A DNA stretch of 64,000 nucleotides from Hyphomicrobiales bacterium (GTDB taxonomy: Bacteria; Pseudomonadota; Alphaproteobacteria; Rhizobiales; Phreatobacteraceae): contig JAFKKV010000010.1 of NCBI GenBank assembly GCA_017304475.1, positions 372,001 through 436,000 on the forward strand, written 5' to 3'. The notes beneath the pieces were generated by a model. It saw only the letters and a program-made list of their open reading frames with translations. It had not been told where the DNA came from and did no database searches. Of the stretch, positions 50,083 through 60,098 are shown piece by piece. Position 1 is the stretch's first letter, and every line of letters begins with the position of its first letter. The position numbers and the translations under genes are program-made.

Positions 50083-52092
50083 TCAGGGCCGCGGCAGCAC
50101 GGCGAACTCGACCCGCCGGTTGAGCGCCATATTGGCTTCGCTGTCGTTGGGCACGACCGGCTGCGACGCGGCGTGGCCGACCACCACCAGCCGCTCGGCG
50201 GCGATGCCGCGCCGGATCAGCTCCTCGCGGATGACCTGCGCCCGTTCCACCGACAATTGCTGATTGCCATTGGTCAGGTTGCGGATATCGGTGTGGCCGG
50301 CAACCTCGATGCGCAGCGCCGGATCGCAGCGCTCGAGCGCCGCCACCAGCCGGGCGAGCACCTTGCCGTGTTCGGCACGCTGCTCCGCCTTCCAGTAGTC
50401 GAACAGGATGCGGTCACCCTCGAGCGCAGTCGAGATCGCGACCATGCAATCCGGCCAGCGCCGGACCGCCGGCTGCGGCACGGCGGCGGCCGGCGCCGCC
50501 GGGCCGCTGGCCACCGCGCCCGGCGCCGACGTGGCCAGAACCGGTGATGACGGCACGGGTGCCGGCGGCGGCGGCGCCACCAGGTCGGCGGCCAGCGGCG
50601 GCATGTCCACCGGCGCCGGCACCTCGGCCGGCGGCAAGGTGATGTCGGAGCTCGTGGTGACCACCGTCAGCCCGGCAACCGCCTGTCGCACAGCGGTCGC
50701 GGTGTCGAAATCCGGTGCCCTGCCGGCCAATGCGAAAGCCCGGTCGGACAGCCGCGCCGCGCCCTCGCTCAGCCGTGCCAATTGGCTCAGCGCCAGGCCG
50801 CTGACCGCGGCATAGTCGACCCCGGAAGCGAGACCGGAGGCTATCTGCATCTCGTCGACGATCCGCGCCCGGCCCGCGGCGCTGGTGGCGAGCGCCAGCA
50901 CCGTCGCCTTGGCCGCCGCCGAGGGCGCGAAGCCGGAAAGTGTCAGCACCCCCTCGCGCTTGGTGGCGCTCCAGGTGAACGGACTGACCGCCGGCGGCGC
51001 GATGGCCAGGTTGCCGATGCTGAAGCCGTCGGCCGGATCCTGCGCCTTGGCGATGCTCTCGAAGGCAGCCGGCGTGGCGGCGACGCCCGCCAGGGAATAG
51101 ACCCAGTCGGCGATGGCCGCCGTGCCGCTGGCGAGCTGGCCGATCTGGCCGAGCGCCGCGATCGCCTTGGCCTCGACCGCCTCGGGCAGGCCCTCGGCGA
51201 CCTGCATCTCGTCGATGACCTGGCCTGCCGTCGCAGCCCGGGCAGCCGCGAGGATGCGCGCGCGGGCCGCCTCCGAGGCGACCGTGCCGGTGAGCGTGAT
51301 GCCGCCCAGTGTCTTGGTGGCGTTCCAGGCGGCGACCGGCGGCGGGGCGGGCAGTGCGGGCGGCGGTGCGTTTGCGATCGGTGCGGCGGGGGCGGTTGGC
51401 GCAGGCGGCGGAGCGGGCGGCGGGGGAGGCGGCGGCGCCGCGACCCGCACCGCGCCCCGCGCCACGCCCTGCGGCAGTGCTCCGAGCGCCGCCGTGATCA
51501 GCGCCTGGGTCGCCTCATCGGCGGCATTGCCGGCGAAGGAGAAGGTCGAGCCGATCAGCGCGGTCGAGCCGCTGGTAACCCGGCCGAGCTCATGAAGGCC
51601 GATCAACGCCGCCGCGGTCGCGGCCGCGGGCACGTCACGCGCCGTGGTCATCTGGTCGACCACCTCACCGCCCGGCACCGCCGCGCGCGCGGCCGCGACG
51701 ATCCGGCCACGCGAACCGTCAGGCGCGACCTGGCCCGACAAAGTCAGCGTCTGGCCGTCCCGGCGGGCCGACCAGCCAAAGGGATTGGCGGCCGGCAGCA
51801 AGCCTTGCGGCAGGGCCGCGCGCCTGACGCCGAATGTGTCGTCGGCGGTACGGGCAGCCCCGGTCAGCGCATCGATCGCCGGGGCCTCGCCGGTGATCGT
51901 GGCATCGCGGCCGGCCATGACGACGCTCGCCCAGGGCTTGCCGTCGACCGTCGGTCCGGCGGCGGCGATGGCATCGGCCGCCCTGTGCGCCAGATCACGC
52001 TCGATATCGGCCTGTTTCCACCAGAGCGACGCGCCTGCAAGGAGGGCCAGGGGCAGGAGACCGGAAAACCAGGAACGCGGCTGCAACGGCAT
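50083..52092 (-). CDS. OmpA-family envelope protein with repeated BON-like units
   Basis: This 669-residue protein has an N-terminal hydrophobic anchor (FSGLLPLALLAGASLWW). At least three repeats of about 100-130 residues follow, each with a W..TKREG-LTLSG strand, an alanine-rich helix and a VVDQM/VIDEM/IVDEM motif (near 150, 295 and 405), resembling BON domains; a fourth, degenerate one is near the start. Pro-rich linkers separate them. The last 120 residues form an OmpA/MotB peptidoglycan-binding domain (LRIEVAGHTDIRNLTNGNQQ and NMALNRRVEFAVL). It should span the periplasm from membrane to peptidoglycan. GAGGACG precedes the ATG. The HhH membrane protein is encoded 12 bp downstream. Confidence 0.8.
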   Translation of the reverse strand: MPLQPRSWFSGLLPLALLAGASLWWKQADIERDLAHRAADAIAAAGPTVDGKPWASVVMAGRDATITGEAPAIDALTGAARTADDTFGVRRAALPQGLLPAANPFGWSARRDGQTLTLSGQVAPDGSRGRIVAAARAAVPGGEVVDQMTTARDVPAAATAAALIGLHELGRVTSGSTALIGSTFSFAGNAADEATQALITAALGALPQGVARGAVRVAAPPPPPPPAPPPAPTAPAAPIANAPPPALPAPPPVAAWNATKTLGGITLTGTVASEAARARILAAARAATAGQVIDEMQVAEGLPEAVEAKAIAALGQIGQLASGTAAIADWVYSLAGVAATPAAFESIAKAQDPADGFSIGNLAIAPPAVSPFTWSATKREGVLTLSGFAPSAAAKATVLALATSAAGRARIVDEMQIASGLASGVDYAAVSGLALSQLARLSEGAARLSDRAFALAGRAPDFDTATAVRQAVAGLTVVTTSSDITLPPAEVPAPVDMPPLAADLVAPPPPAPVPSSPVLATSAPGAVASGPAAPAAAVPQPAVRRWPDCMVAISTALEGDRILFDYWKAEQRAEHGKVLARLVAALERCDPALRIEVAGHTDIRNLTNGNQQLSVERAQVIREELIRRGIAAERLVVVGHAASQPVVPNDSEANMALNRRVEFAVLPRP

Positions 52093-52377
52093 GATATCGT
52101 CCTCGCTTTCCCGGGGATCGGCGCATGCGACGGCCTCGATCGGCCCTCGCCGCCGCCACGGGTCGGCTGCCTGTGTCTATTCTGACACAGCTTCGTGACC
52201 CTGATGATGCCGAGTCAAGTCGGTCAAGCGGAATTCCGCCATGTTTTCTGCTTGTTCGATGATTTGCCGGAGCAAGGCGCCAGCCGCCGCAGCGATATCC
52301 GCCCCGACGGCGCGGCGCAGTTGCGGCTTCGCCCCGACCGCCCTAGCCTGGATCGAGGTCGCACCCGCGGAGTCCGT
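52093..52377. promoter_or_regulatory. Divergent region between the OmpA-BON gene and fliK
   Basis: This 285-bp gap has no gene; the apparent extension of fliK upstream is out of character in codon composition. No CtrA-like box was found. GCGGAGTCC serves as the fliK ribosome-binding site at its right end. Confidence 0.4.
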
Positions 52378-53892
52378 ATGAGTGTCGAGGGTATCGTCCC
52401 GGTCGCCGCGACGCCGGCGGTCGACGGCACACAGATCAAGGCGCTGATCGACGCGCTTGGCCTGAAGCCCGGCCAGGCGATCGAGGCGCGTGTCGCCGCC
52501 ATGATCGCCGACGGCATCGCCAGGCTGGTGATCGGCGACGCGACACTGGACGTGAAGACGCCGCAGGCCCTGCCCGTCGGCGCATCCCTGACCATGACCG
52601 TCGAACGCCAGGGCCAGGCACTGCGCCTGCTGCTGGCGGCCGTGTCGGCGGAGATCCCGAACGCCGGCGCGCAGCCGGCCCCCTCCCCCCTGCCCGGCGC
52701 GGCAGCGACGGCCCTCGCCACTCCCGTGTCCGGGACCGCGCCCGCGCTCCTGCCGGGCCAGGCCACCGCCAATGTCGTGGCCGCGCTGGTCGATCTGGTC
52801 GCACGCGAAACCAGCGCGTCGCGGCTCGCCGGCGGCGTCGACGGCGCCCGGGCAACCGTGATCGCCCGCGGCTCGCCGGACGCTTCGCGTGTGCTCGAAT
52901 CGGCGGCTGGACAGCCGCAACCGGCAACCCCGCGGGAGGCCCTGGTCGAAGCGGTCCGCGCCGCCGCCGCCCGGCAGGACAGCCTGAGCCCGCTCTTCGC
53001 CGACATCGCCGCGGTCGCCGAGGGCCGCGGACCGGCTGCCGCCGCCACCTTGCCCGAGCCGGTCGCCCGCGCCATGGCCCAGGTGTTCGGCTTCCGCCTG
53101 GCGGCCGAGGCGGCCGCGACGCCCGCGGGCCTGGCGCGGGCGGTGGCGTCCGCCGGAACTTTTCTCGAAGCCACGCTGGCCGCCGGCACACCGCCGCCCG
53201 CCGACCTCAAGGCGGCGCTTGCCGTCCTGCGCGGTGCGCTCGCCGCCTGGGCTCATGACCTCGGCCTGCCCGACCAGCCCCAGGCCACCCCACGCAATCC
53301 CGATCATGAAAGGCCGCCCTTGCGCGGCGCCCTGCCCCAGGGCCAGCCGCCGGCCGCCTCCGGCCTTCCGGCCGGCGCGACGCCCGCCGAGACGGTGGCC
53401 AGGCTCATCGACCGGACCGAAGCAGCACTTGCCCGCATCACCTTGCTGCAGGCCGCCTCGCTGCCCGACGCCCGCGAGATCGGCCGGCCGGATGCGCCGC
53501 TCCAGACCACCGTGGAAGTGCCGCTGCGGATCGGCAACGAGACCGCGATGATGCAGTTCCAGATCGTTCGCGAGCGCTCCCAGGAGGACGGTCCGGCGAG
53601 CCCTGTCGCGCCCCGGTCCGCCAACTGGACCATGCGCTTTTCCATGGAGGCGGAACCACTCGGCCCGGTGCATGCGGCGGTGCGCTGGCGCGACGGCCAT
53701 GTCCGGGTTCAGCTCTGGGCCGAGCGCGAGGGCATCGCGGCCCGGCTCGACCAGGCCAGGGCCCATCTGAGCGATGCGCTGGAGGCCTCCGCCTTCACCG
53801 TCGATCAGCTCTCGATCCTCGCCGGCAAGCCGGCCGATCCGCGCGACACGGCGGCCTTGCCACGGCCGCCGCGGCTGGACCGGCTGACATGA
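52378..53892 (+). CDS. fliK: Flagellar hook-length control protein FliK
   Basis: This 504-residue protein has the usual Ala/Pro-rich variable N-terminal region and a conserved C-terminal Flg_hook domain (VPLRIGNETAMMQFQIVRER, WTMRFSMEAEPLGPVHAAVR, HVRVQLWAEREGIAARLDQA). FliK measures hook length and triggers the export switch at FlhB. The ATG at 52378 (MSVEGIVPVA) has GGAG upstream. It overlaps the next gene, an FlhB-C-terminal paralogue, by 4 bp, which supports joint function, yet lies about 6 kb from flhA, outside the main flagellar operon. Confidence 0.85.
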   Translation: MSVEGIVPVAATPAVDGTQIKALIDALGLKPGQAIEARVAAMIADGIARLVIGDATLDVKTPQALPVGASLTMTVERQGQALRLLLAAVSAEIPNAGAQPAPSPLPGAAATALATPVSGTAPALLPGQATANVVAALVDLVARETSASRLAGGVDGARATVIARGSPDASRVLESAAGQPQPATPREALVEAVRAAAARQDSLSPLFADIAAVAEGRGPAAAATLPEPVARAMAQVFGFRLAAEAAATPAGLARAVASAGTFLEATLAAGTPPPADLKAALAVLRGALAAWAHDLGLPDQPQATPRNPDHERPPLRGALPQGQPPAASGLPAGATPAETVARLIDRTEAALARITLLQAASLPDAREIGRPDAPLQTTVEVPLRIGNETAMMQFQIVRERSQEDGPASPVAPRSANWTMRFSMEAEPLGPVHAAVRWRDGHVRVQLWAEREGIAARLDQARAHLSDALEASAFTVDQLSILAGKPADPRDTAALPRPPRLDRLT

Positions 53893-54170
53893 CCGACGAG
53901 ACCGGACCGAAACGCCCACCCGTCGCGGTTGCCCTGCAATATGAGCAGGGCAAGGATCATGCGCCGCGCGTCACCGCCACCGGCCGGGGCGCGATCGCCG
54001 AGAAGATCATCGCCGCCGCCCGCGAGCACGGCATCGCGGTGGAAGGCAATGCGCTGCTCGCCGAGGCCCTGTCCGGCGTCGAGCTCGACCAGGAAATCCC
54101 CGAGGATCTCTACCGCGCCGTCGCCGAGGTCATCGGCTTCGTATTGCGCGCCGCCGGGCATTTGCGGTGA
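53889..54170 (+). CDS. FlhB C-terminal domain paralogue (FlhX-like)
   Basis: This 93-residue protein matches the cytoplasmic C-terminal (FlhBc) domain of the export switch: VAVALQYEQGKDHAPRVTATGRG, then KIIAAAREHGIAVEGNALLAEALSGVELDQEIPEDLYRAVAEVIGFVL. It has no transmembrane part and no NPTH self-cleavage motif, so it cannot be the FlhB switch itself. Such paralogues are often fused or adjacent to fliK. Its ATG overlaps the fliK stop (53889-53892). It probably regulates hook-length switching, or is a remnant. Confidence 0.82.
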   Translation: MTDETGPKRPPVAVALQYEQGKDHAPRVTATGRGAIAEKIIAAAREHGIAVEGNALLAEALSGVELDQEIPEDLYRAVAEVIGFVLRAAGHLR

Positions 54171-54273
54171 TCATGCCCGAACCTTGTGCAGGCTTGTGAC
54201 AATTTGGCGGTTGCCGCGGCTCGCGTGATCCGCGCAAATAAGCCAGGATACAAAAAAATCGCGGGAGGATTTC

Positions 54274-56007
54274 ATGACGACCATTACCGCCACTCCGGAC
54301 CGGCCCTGGGCGAAATTCTATCCCGTCGGGATCCGCGCGACGATCGACGAGGCGCCCTATGCCTCGCTCGCCGCCATGGTCCGGTCGATCGCCCGCACCT
54401 ATGCGACCCAGCCCGCCTTCTCGCTCTGCCTGCCGAACGGCATGGGCGGCACGCTGACCTTCGCCGATATCGACCGCCTGTCGGATGCCTTCGCGCTCTA
54501 TCTGAGGGAACAGCTGCAGCTGAAGCCCGGCGCCCGCGTGGCGCTGCAGACCCCCAACGCCCTGGCTTTCCCGATCGTCGGCTTCGGCGTGTTCAAGGCC
54601 GGCTGCGTCCTGGTCAATATCAACCCGCTCTATACGGCGGAGGAAATGGGCAAGGTGTTCGCCGACGCCGAGCCGGACTGCCTCGTCGTGATCGACATGT
54701 TCGCCGACAAGCTGCCGGCCGCCTTTGCCATCCACAAGGTGCGCCACGTGGTGATCAACCGGATCACCGAATTCATGCCCTGGCTGCAGGGCGCGATCGT
54801 CGGCTTCGTCCAGAAATACAAGGACAAGTCGGTTAAGACGGCGCCGGTCGCGCACACCACCTTCCAGGCCGCGCTTGCCGCGGGCGAGGCCCGGCGCGGT
54901 TCCATCGACGTCATCAGCTATTCCAACGATATCAGTCTCGATACGCTCGCCTGCCTGCAATATACCGGCGGCACGACCGGGGTCTCCAAGGGCGCCATGC
55001 TGACCCATGGCAACCTGATCATGAACATGGCCCAGTCGCTCGAAATGGTCGCCGGCGACATCGAGAAGGGCAAAGGCACCATTCTGACGGCCCTGCCGCT
55101 CTACCATATCTTCGCCTTCACGGTGAACATGCTGGGCTTCTGGTACCTCGGCGCGCACAATATCCTGATCCCCAATCCGCGCCCGCTGAGCAACCTGCAA
55201 AAGGCCTTCGAGAAATATCCGGTCACCGCGATCACCGGCGTCAATACCCTGTTCAACGGCCTCAACAACGAGGCCTGGTTCAAGAGCAACCCGCCGAAAT
55301 ACCTGAAGACCGCCTCGGCCGGCGGCATGGCGTTGCAGGAGGCGGTCGCCACGCGCTGGCTCGAAGTCACGGGAACGCCTGTTATCGAGGGCTATGGGCT
55401 GACCGAATCCTCACCGGTGCTGTCGTTCAACCCGCTCGGCAATGTCCGCTCCGGCACCATCGGCATCCCCGTGCCCTCCACCGACATCAAATGCGTCGAC
55501 GACGAGGGCCGCGAGGTTCCGCTCGGCCAGCCGGGAGAGCTCATCGCCCGGGGCCCGCAGATCATGGCCGGCTATTGGCGCAAGCCCGACGATACCGCCA
55601 AGACCATTCGCGACGGCTGGCTCTATACCGGCGACATCGCCACCCAGGACGCCGACGGCTTCTTCAAGATCGTCGACCGGAAGAAGGACATGGTGCTGGT
55701 CTCCGGCTTCAACGTCTTCCCCAACGAGGTCGAGGATACGCTCGCCAAGAACCCGGCGGTGCTGGAAGTGGCGGTGGTCGGCGTGCCCGACGGTGCGGCC
55801 GGCGAGGCGGTCAAGGCCTATATCGTCAAGCGGCCGGGCGCGGACATCACCAGCGATCAGATCCGCGCCTTCTGCAAGGAACACCTGACCGCCTACAAGG
55901 TGCCGAAATTCGTCGAGTTCCGCGACGAACTGCCCAAGTCCAATGTCGGCAAGATCCTGCGCAAGGATCTGCGCGCCGAGGAATTGGCCAAAAGGCTGAA
56001 CGGCTAG
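54274..56007 (+). CDS. Long-chain fatty acid-CoA ligase (second copy)
   Basis: This 577-residue FadD homologue has the AMP-binding loop YTGGTTGVSKG (about 230-240), VIEGYGLTESS, GDIATQDADG, DRKKDMVLVSGFNVFPNE and catalytic Lys in NVGKILRKDLR. It differs from the ligase at 21237 in the N-terminus (PWAKFYPVGIRATIDEAPY), so the two probably have different substrate ranges or regulation. GGGAGGATT precedes the ATG. It is not linked to other fatty-acid genes here. Confidence 0.9.
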   Translation: MTTITATPDRPWAKFYPVGIRATIDEAPYASLAAMVRSIARTYATQPAFSLCLPNGMGGTLTFADIDRLSDAFALYLREQLQLKPGARVALQTPNALAFPIVGFGVFKAGCVLVNINPLYTAEEMGKVFADAEPDCLVVIDMFADKLPAAFAIHKVRHVVINRITEFMPWLQGAIVGFVQKYKDKSVKTAPVAHTTFQAALAAGEARRGSIDVISYSNDISLDTLACLQYTGGTTGVSKGAMLTHGNLIMNMAQSLEMVAGDIEKGKGTILTALPLYHIFAFTVNMLGFWYLGAHNILIPNPRPLSNLQKAFEKYPVTAITGVNTLFNGLNNEAWFKSNPPKYLKTASAGGMALQEAVATRWLEVTGTPVIEGYGLTESSPVLSFNPLGNVRSGTIGIPVPSTDIKCVDDEGREVPLGQPGELIARGPQIMAGYWRKPDDTAKTIRDGWLYTGDIATQDADGFFKIVDRKKDMVLVSGFNVFPNEVEDTLAKNPAVLEVAVVGVPDGAAGEAVKAYIVKRPGADITSDQIRAFCKEHLTAYKVPKFVEFRDELPKSNVGKILRKDLRAEELAKRLNG

Positions 56008-56017
56008 GCCGAAAGGC

Positions 56018-56040
56018 GCGGGCGGCGGCGTGCCGCCCGC
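56018..56040. terminator. Hairpin between convergent fadD paralogue and GT-C gene
   Basis: GCGGGCGGC (56018-56026) and GCCGCCCGC (56032-56040) form a perfect 9-bp stem with a 5-nt loop, 11 bp after the ligase stop and 10 bp before the stop of the convergent gene. No long U-run is present. Confidence 0.6.
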
Positions 56041-56049
56041 TTCGCCCCC

Positions 56050-57867
56050 TCAGGAGCCGTTGGCGGGCCGGAGCCGGAACACCTTGATGGGCTCGGCCGC
56101 CGGCAGCGGTATCCGCTCCAGGAAGGCCGGAATGTCGCCCCGCGCAAGGCGCGCCTCGAACTGGCCGGAGCCTTGTGCCTTCTCGAGGCTCGGCCCGAGC
56201 GGCGGGCATTCCACCAGATAGGTGGCGCCGACGCCACGCAGCAGGCGCTCTGCCTCGGCCATGTCGCTGCTGGTCCAGATCGCGATCTGGGCATGCAAGG
56301 CAGCGTTCAGCCGGTGGTAGGGCGCGGCCAGGGCCCGGTGCGGCGTAAAGGCGACGATAAAGGGCCCGATATCGATCGGGCCGGCGACCAGGCCCGCCGG
56401 CAATTGCGCCAAGGCCGTGACGGCCTTGCGGTCGAAGCAGACCGAGGTATCGGCGGGCGCAGCGATCTCCGGCCGCGACCGCAGCAAGCTATCGAGACCG
56501 AGCACCGCGCCGGCGACCTGCGCCAGCATCACTTGGTTGAACAGCACCACGAAGCAGAAACGCAGCGTCGCGGCGGATATCCCGGCAAGGGCGGGCAGTC
56601 TTGCGGCGAACACCGCCAGTGGGACACAGGACAGGACCGTGGCATAGGGCAAGAGCTTGATCTGCCAGGCTCCGAGAAGCGCCGCGAGGGCGAGCATGGC
56701 AAGGCCGAGGAGCGCGCCCGTGTCGCGCGGCGCCGCGCGCCATAGCCAGGCCTGGGCGACGAGTGCGGAAGTCAGCGTCAGCGCCGCGGTGAGTGCATCG
56801 CGTGGAGTGGTCTGCGCAAGCTGCAGCAGCGACTGGGTTTCGGCCACCTGCGTGAGCCAGTTCGCCCTGACCAGCGGATCGACCATTGCGAATGGCCCGG
56901 CCAGGCAAACCGGTTGCGCCATCGCGTAGACCGCGAGGGCGGCGAGCCCGCCAGCCCCCACGACCAGCCACCGCGCCAAGGCGCGGCCAGCCAGCCTGTC
57001 GCTTGCCATGACCTGAACCGAGGCGGCGCCGACACCTGCCGCGAGGACGACATTGAGGGCGAGCGCGTCGCAGGCGATGTCGAACCAGCGGGTGGGCCCG
57101 ACGCCGACCAGAAAGGCCAAAGCGAGAGTGATCGCACAGGCCGCCGTGATCGACGCGGCGATGCGCGCGCTACCGCGTTCGAACAACGCGATCAGCGTAA
57201 CAAGTGCCATCAAGGCGACCACCAGCGACAGGCCTTCATAACCGATGGCGAGGCCGAATCCGGCCAGCACGCCGGCGAGCGGCGCGACGCGCCGATCGGT
57301 ATAGGCCCGCGCGGCGACCAGGATTGCGCCGGCGACCGAGATGACCATCACGCTATGATGGTCGATCCGGCCCGGCCGGAATTGGGCCAGGGCCGCCAGG
57401 CTGGTCGCGGCGAACGCGATCGCCAGCACGGCAGCGAGACGTCCGCCCCGCCAGCCGGCGGCGCGCGCGACGAGGCCGAACAACGGGATCAGCAGGAGAA
57501 GCGGCCAGACCGTCCGCGCCGCGAGCTCGGCCTGTTCCACGGGAAGAAACCAGCCGAACAGCCTGATCAGGCCACCGATCCCGACATCCACCAGCCGCGA
57601 CCAATGCGAGAAAAGACCGTCGGCGAGACCGAAACGATCGGTGTGCAGGTCGAACCACGATTTGCCGGCGAGCCATTCGCGAACCTGGACCAGCCGGACC
57701 GCGTCGTCCGTATCGCCAAGCAGGTCGGGCAGCGTCGACCAACGCGCATGGAGTTCACGCGCGGCGGTGAGCAGCACCGCGAGCCCCAGCCAGGCGGCGA
57801 CGGGCACCTGCGTCAACCAGTGCGGCCGCATTCGCAAGCCAGGCGCGGCATCGTTGATAGCGGTCAT
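56050..57867 (-). CDS. Multispanning membrane protein, GT-C glycosyltransferase-like
   Basis: This 605-residue protein has about 11-12 transmembrane helices and a soluble C-terminal third. The first loop contains GDTDDAVRLVQVREWLAG and DRFGLADGLFSHWSR, the kind of acidic Asp-rich periplasmic loop with polar residues seen in polyprenyl-phosphate-dependent (GT-C) glycosyltransferases and oligosaccharyltransferases; family assignment is by pattern only. The C-terminal part (FDRKAVTALAQLPAGLVAGPI, TYLVECPPLG) is a soluble domain. It is divergent from the flavoprotein/GtrA pair and may work with it on a lipid-linked glycan. Confidence 0.65.
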   Translation of the reverse strand: MTAINDAAPGLRMRPHWLTQVPVAAWLGLAVLLTAARELHARWSTLPDLLGDTDDAVRLVQVREWLAGKSWFDLHTDRFGLADGLFSHWSRLVDVGIGGLIRLFGWFLPVEQAELAARTVWPLLLLIPLFGLVARAAGWRGGRLAAVLAIAFAATSLAALAQFRPGRIDHHSVMVISVAGAILVAARAYTDRRVAPLAGVLAGFGLAIGYEGLSLVVALMALVTLIALFERGSARIAASITAACAITLALAFLVGVGPTRWFDIACDALALNVVLAAGVGAASVQVMASDRLAGRALARWLVVGAGGLAALAVYAMAQPVCLAGPFAMVDPLVRANWLTQVAETQSLLQLAQTTPRDALTAALTLTSALVAQAWLWRAAPRDTGALLGLAMLALAALLGAWQIKLLPYATVLSCVPLAVFAARLPALAGISAATLRFCFVVLFNQVMLAQVAGAVLGLDSLLRSRPEIAAPADTSVCFDRKAVTALAQLPAGLVAGPIDIGPFIVAFTPHRALAAPYHRLNAALHAQIAIWTSSDMAEAERLLRGVGATYLVECPPLGPSLEKAQGSGQFEARLARGDIPAFLERIPLPAAEPIKVFRLRPANGS

Positions 57868-58075
57868 CGACAGGTTCTCGGCGGCACGCCGCGGCGCACC
57901 CTCGGCCCCCGCTTCTAGCGGAAAGGCCTTGTTTGCCGGTTAACCCGGCAGCTGCTTGCGACCGCAGCCGCGTTTCTGTCCCTTTAACGGATATCCGCTA
58001 TCCATCGCTGGTCCTGCCGGCTGCGACCGCTCCGCATCGGCTGGCGAGAACCGAAACGCGTGTCGACAGGTCGCC

Positions 58076-59596
58076 ATGACGCAGCAGCAGCACACCGACG
58101 TCTTCGTCATCGGCGCCGGCCCGGCCGGGCTGACCGCGGCCTACCTCCTGACCAAGGAGGGCGTGCCGACCACCGTCATCGAAGCCGACCCCGATTATGT
58201 CGGCGGCATCAGCCGCACCGCCAGCTACAAGGGCTTTCTGTTCGACATCGGCGGCCATCGCTTCTTCTCGAAGTCGCGCGAGGTGGTCGATCTCTGGAAG
58301 GAGATCCTGCCGCAGGACTTCATCGAGCGGCCGCGGCTGAGCCGGATCTACTACGACGGCAAATATTATTCCTATCCGCTCAAGGCCTTCGAGGCCCTGA
58401 CCAATCTCGGCTATGTCGAGTCGACCCTGTGCATGCTGTCCTTCATGTACAAGCAGGTTTTCCCCCACGAGAAGCCGGAAACCTTCCAGGAATGGGTGTC
58501 GAACCAGTTCGGCGACCGTCTGTTCTCGATCTTCTTCAAGACCTATACCGAGAAGGTCTGGGGAATGTCCTGCGACGAGATCTCGGCCGACTGGGCCGCC
58601 CAGCGGATCAAGGGCCTGGATCTCTGGAGCGCGCTGGCGGCTGCGCTGCGCAAGTCGATCAGCCCCAACACCACCGCGCGCGGCAAGGACGGCAAGCCGA
58701 TCAAGACCCTGATCGAGAGCTTCGAATATCCCCGCAAGGGCCCCGGCATGATGTGGGAGGCAGCCGCCGCGAAGGTCCGCGCGCAAGGCGGGCAGATCCA
58801 TATGGGCCACAAGCTCCACAGGCTGGCCCGCGACGAGGCGACCGGCATCAGCACCATCGAGGTCAGCACCGGCGCCGGCGAGATCAAGAGCTTCACGGCA
58901 CGCCACGTCATTTCATCCGCCCCGATCACGGAGCTGATGGCCTCGATCGACCGGCCCCTCGCCTCCAGGGCGGCCGCGTCGCGCCTGCGCTATCGCGACT
59001 TCATCACCGTCGCGCTGGTGGTCAACAAGGCGGACCTGTTTCCCGACAACTGGATCTATATTCACGAGCCCTCGGTGAAGGTCGGGCGCATCCAGAACTT
59101 CCGCTCCTGGTCGCCCGAAATGGTGCCGGACGCCAATCTCGCCTGCCTCGGCATGGAATATTTCTGCTTCGAGGGCGACGGGCTCTGGACCAGCTCGGAC
59201 GACGACCTCATCGCGCTGGCCAAGCGCGAACTGGCCCAGATCGGGCTCGCCACCGAGGCGGAATGCATCGACGGCTGCGTCGTCCGGCAGAAGAAAGCCT
59301 ATCCGGTCTATGACGAAGGCTACAAGCAGAACGTCGAGGCGATCCGCGAGGAGCTCGCAGTGGCATTTCCCGACCTGCACCTGGTCGGCCGTAACGGCAT
59401 GCACAAATACAACAATCAGGACCATGCGATGATGACCGCCATGCTGACGGTCAGGAACATCCAGGCCGGCAGCAAGCTGTTCGACATCTGGAACGTCAAC
59501 GAGGACGCCGAATATCACGAGGCCGGCCAGTCCGGTGTCGAGGACGCCCTGAACAGCCAGCGGATGGTGCCGAGCCGTGTCGCCCGAAGCGCTTGA
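58076..59596 (+). CDS. FAD-dependent oxidoreductase, amine-oxidase/UDP-galactopyranose mutase-like
   Basis: This 506-residue flavoprotein has the N-terminal FAD motif [20 protein letters not shown], then the substrate-loop landmark [20 protein letters not shown]. It also carries [12 protein letters not shown] and [20 protein letters not shown] near the C-terminus, typical of the group of mutase-like NAD(P)/FAD proteins found in polysaccharide clusters. The reaction may be a sugar-ring contraction or a desaturation. The start at 58076 is favoured over 57956 by the FAD motif position. Its end overlaps gtrA by 20 bp, so the two are probably cotranslated. Confidence 0.8.
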   Translation: MTQQQHTDVFVIGAGPAGLTAAYLLTKEGVPTTVIEADPDYVGGISRTASYKGFLFDIGGHRFFSKSREVVDLWKEILPQDFIERPRLSRIYYDGKYYSYPLKAFEALTNLGYVESTLCMLSFMYKQVFPHEKPETFQEWVSNQFGDRLFSIFFKTYTEKVWGMSCDEISADWAAQRIKGLDLWSALAAALRKSISPNTTARGKDGKPIKTLIESFEYPRKGPGMMWEAAAAKVRAQGGQIHMGHKLHRLARDEATGISTIEVSTGAGEIKSFTARHVISSAPITELMASIDRPLASRAAASRLRYRDFITVALVVNKADLFPDNWIYIHEPSVKVGRIQNFRSWSPEMVPDANLACLGMEYFCFEGDGLWTSSDDDLIALAKRELAQIGLATEAECIDGCVVRQKKAYPVYDEGYKQNVEAIREELAVAFPDLHLVGRNGMHKYNNQDHAMMTAMLTVRNIQAGSKLFDIWNVNEDAEYHEAGQSGVEDALNSQRMVPSRVARSA

Positions 59597-60062
59597 ACTG
59601 ACGCTGCGGCGGCCGGACGGCGCCGGATCGCCGTCGCCGGCCGACCGGATCCTGCGTTTTGCCACCGCGGGCATTCCGCAGCAGGTGCTCGTCTATGGCC
59701 TGGTCAGCGTGCTGGCGCTCGGCGTCGACCTCCTGGTCTATCTCGGGCTCGTCCATCTCGCCACGCGGGCTTCGGTTGCGGCGGTCGCCGGCTACGGCAT
59801 CGGGCTCGCCTTGCATTTCCTGTTGTCGGCGCGGGTCGCCTTCGACGGCGCCGCCACCGGCAAGTCGGCCGCACGGCTGTTCTGGCAATTCGCCCTGAGC
59901 GGCATCTGCGGCCTGGTGGTCACGGCCGGAACCGTCGCCCTGCTGGCCGATTACGCCGGCGTCAGGCCGATCCTTGCCAAGGCAGTCGCGGTCGCGCTGA
60001 GCTTTGCCCTGGTGTTTTTGCTGCGGCGGACCTTCGTCTTCGCGTCTTCCAAGTCCGGATGA
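59577..60062 (+). CDS. GtrA-family membrane protein
   Basis: This 161-residue protein has four transmembrane helices in the GtrA pattern: [60 protein letters not shown] and [20 protein letters not shown]. GtrA proteins help flip undecaprenyl-linked sugars or polysaccharide precursors. The start is a GTG at 59577 inside the flavoprotein gene (20-bp overlap). The pairing supports a role in lipid-linked glycan assembly. Confidence 0.85.
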   Translation: MSPEALELTLRRPDGAGSPSPADRILRFATAGIPQQVLVYGLVSVLALGVDLLVYLGLVHLATRASVAAVAGYGIGLALHFLLSARVAFDGAATGKSAARLFWQFALSGICGLVVTAGTVALLADYAGVRPILAKAVAVALSFALVFLLRRTFVFASSKSG

Positions 60063-60098
60063 GCCGCGCTAGCCTCTGGCCATTCGCCGGAGGCGACC

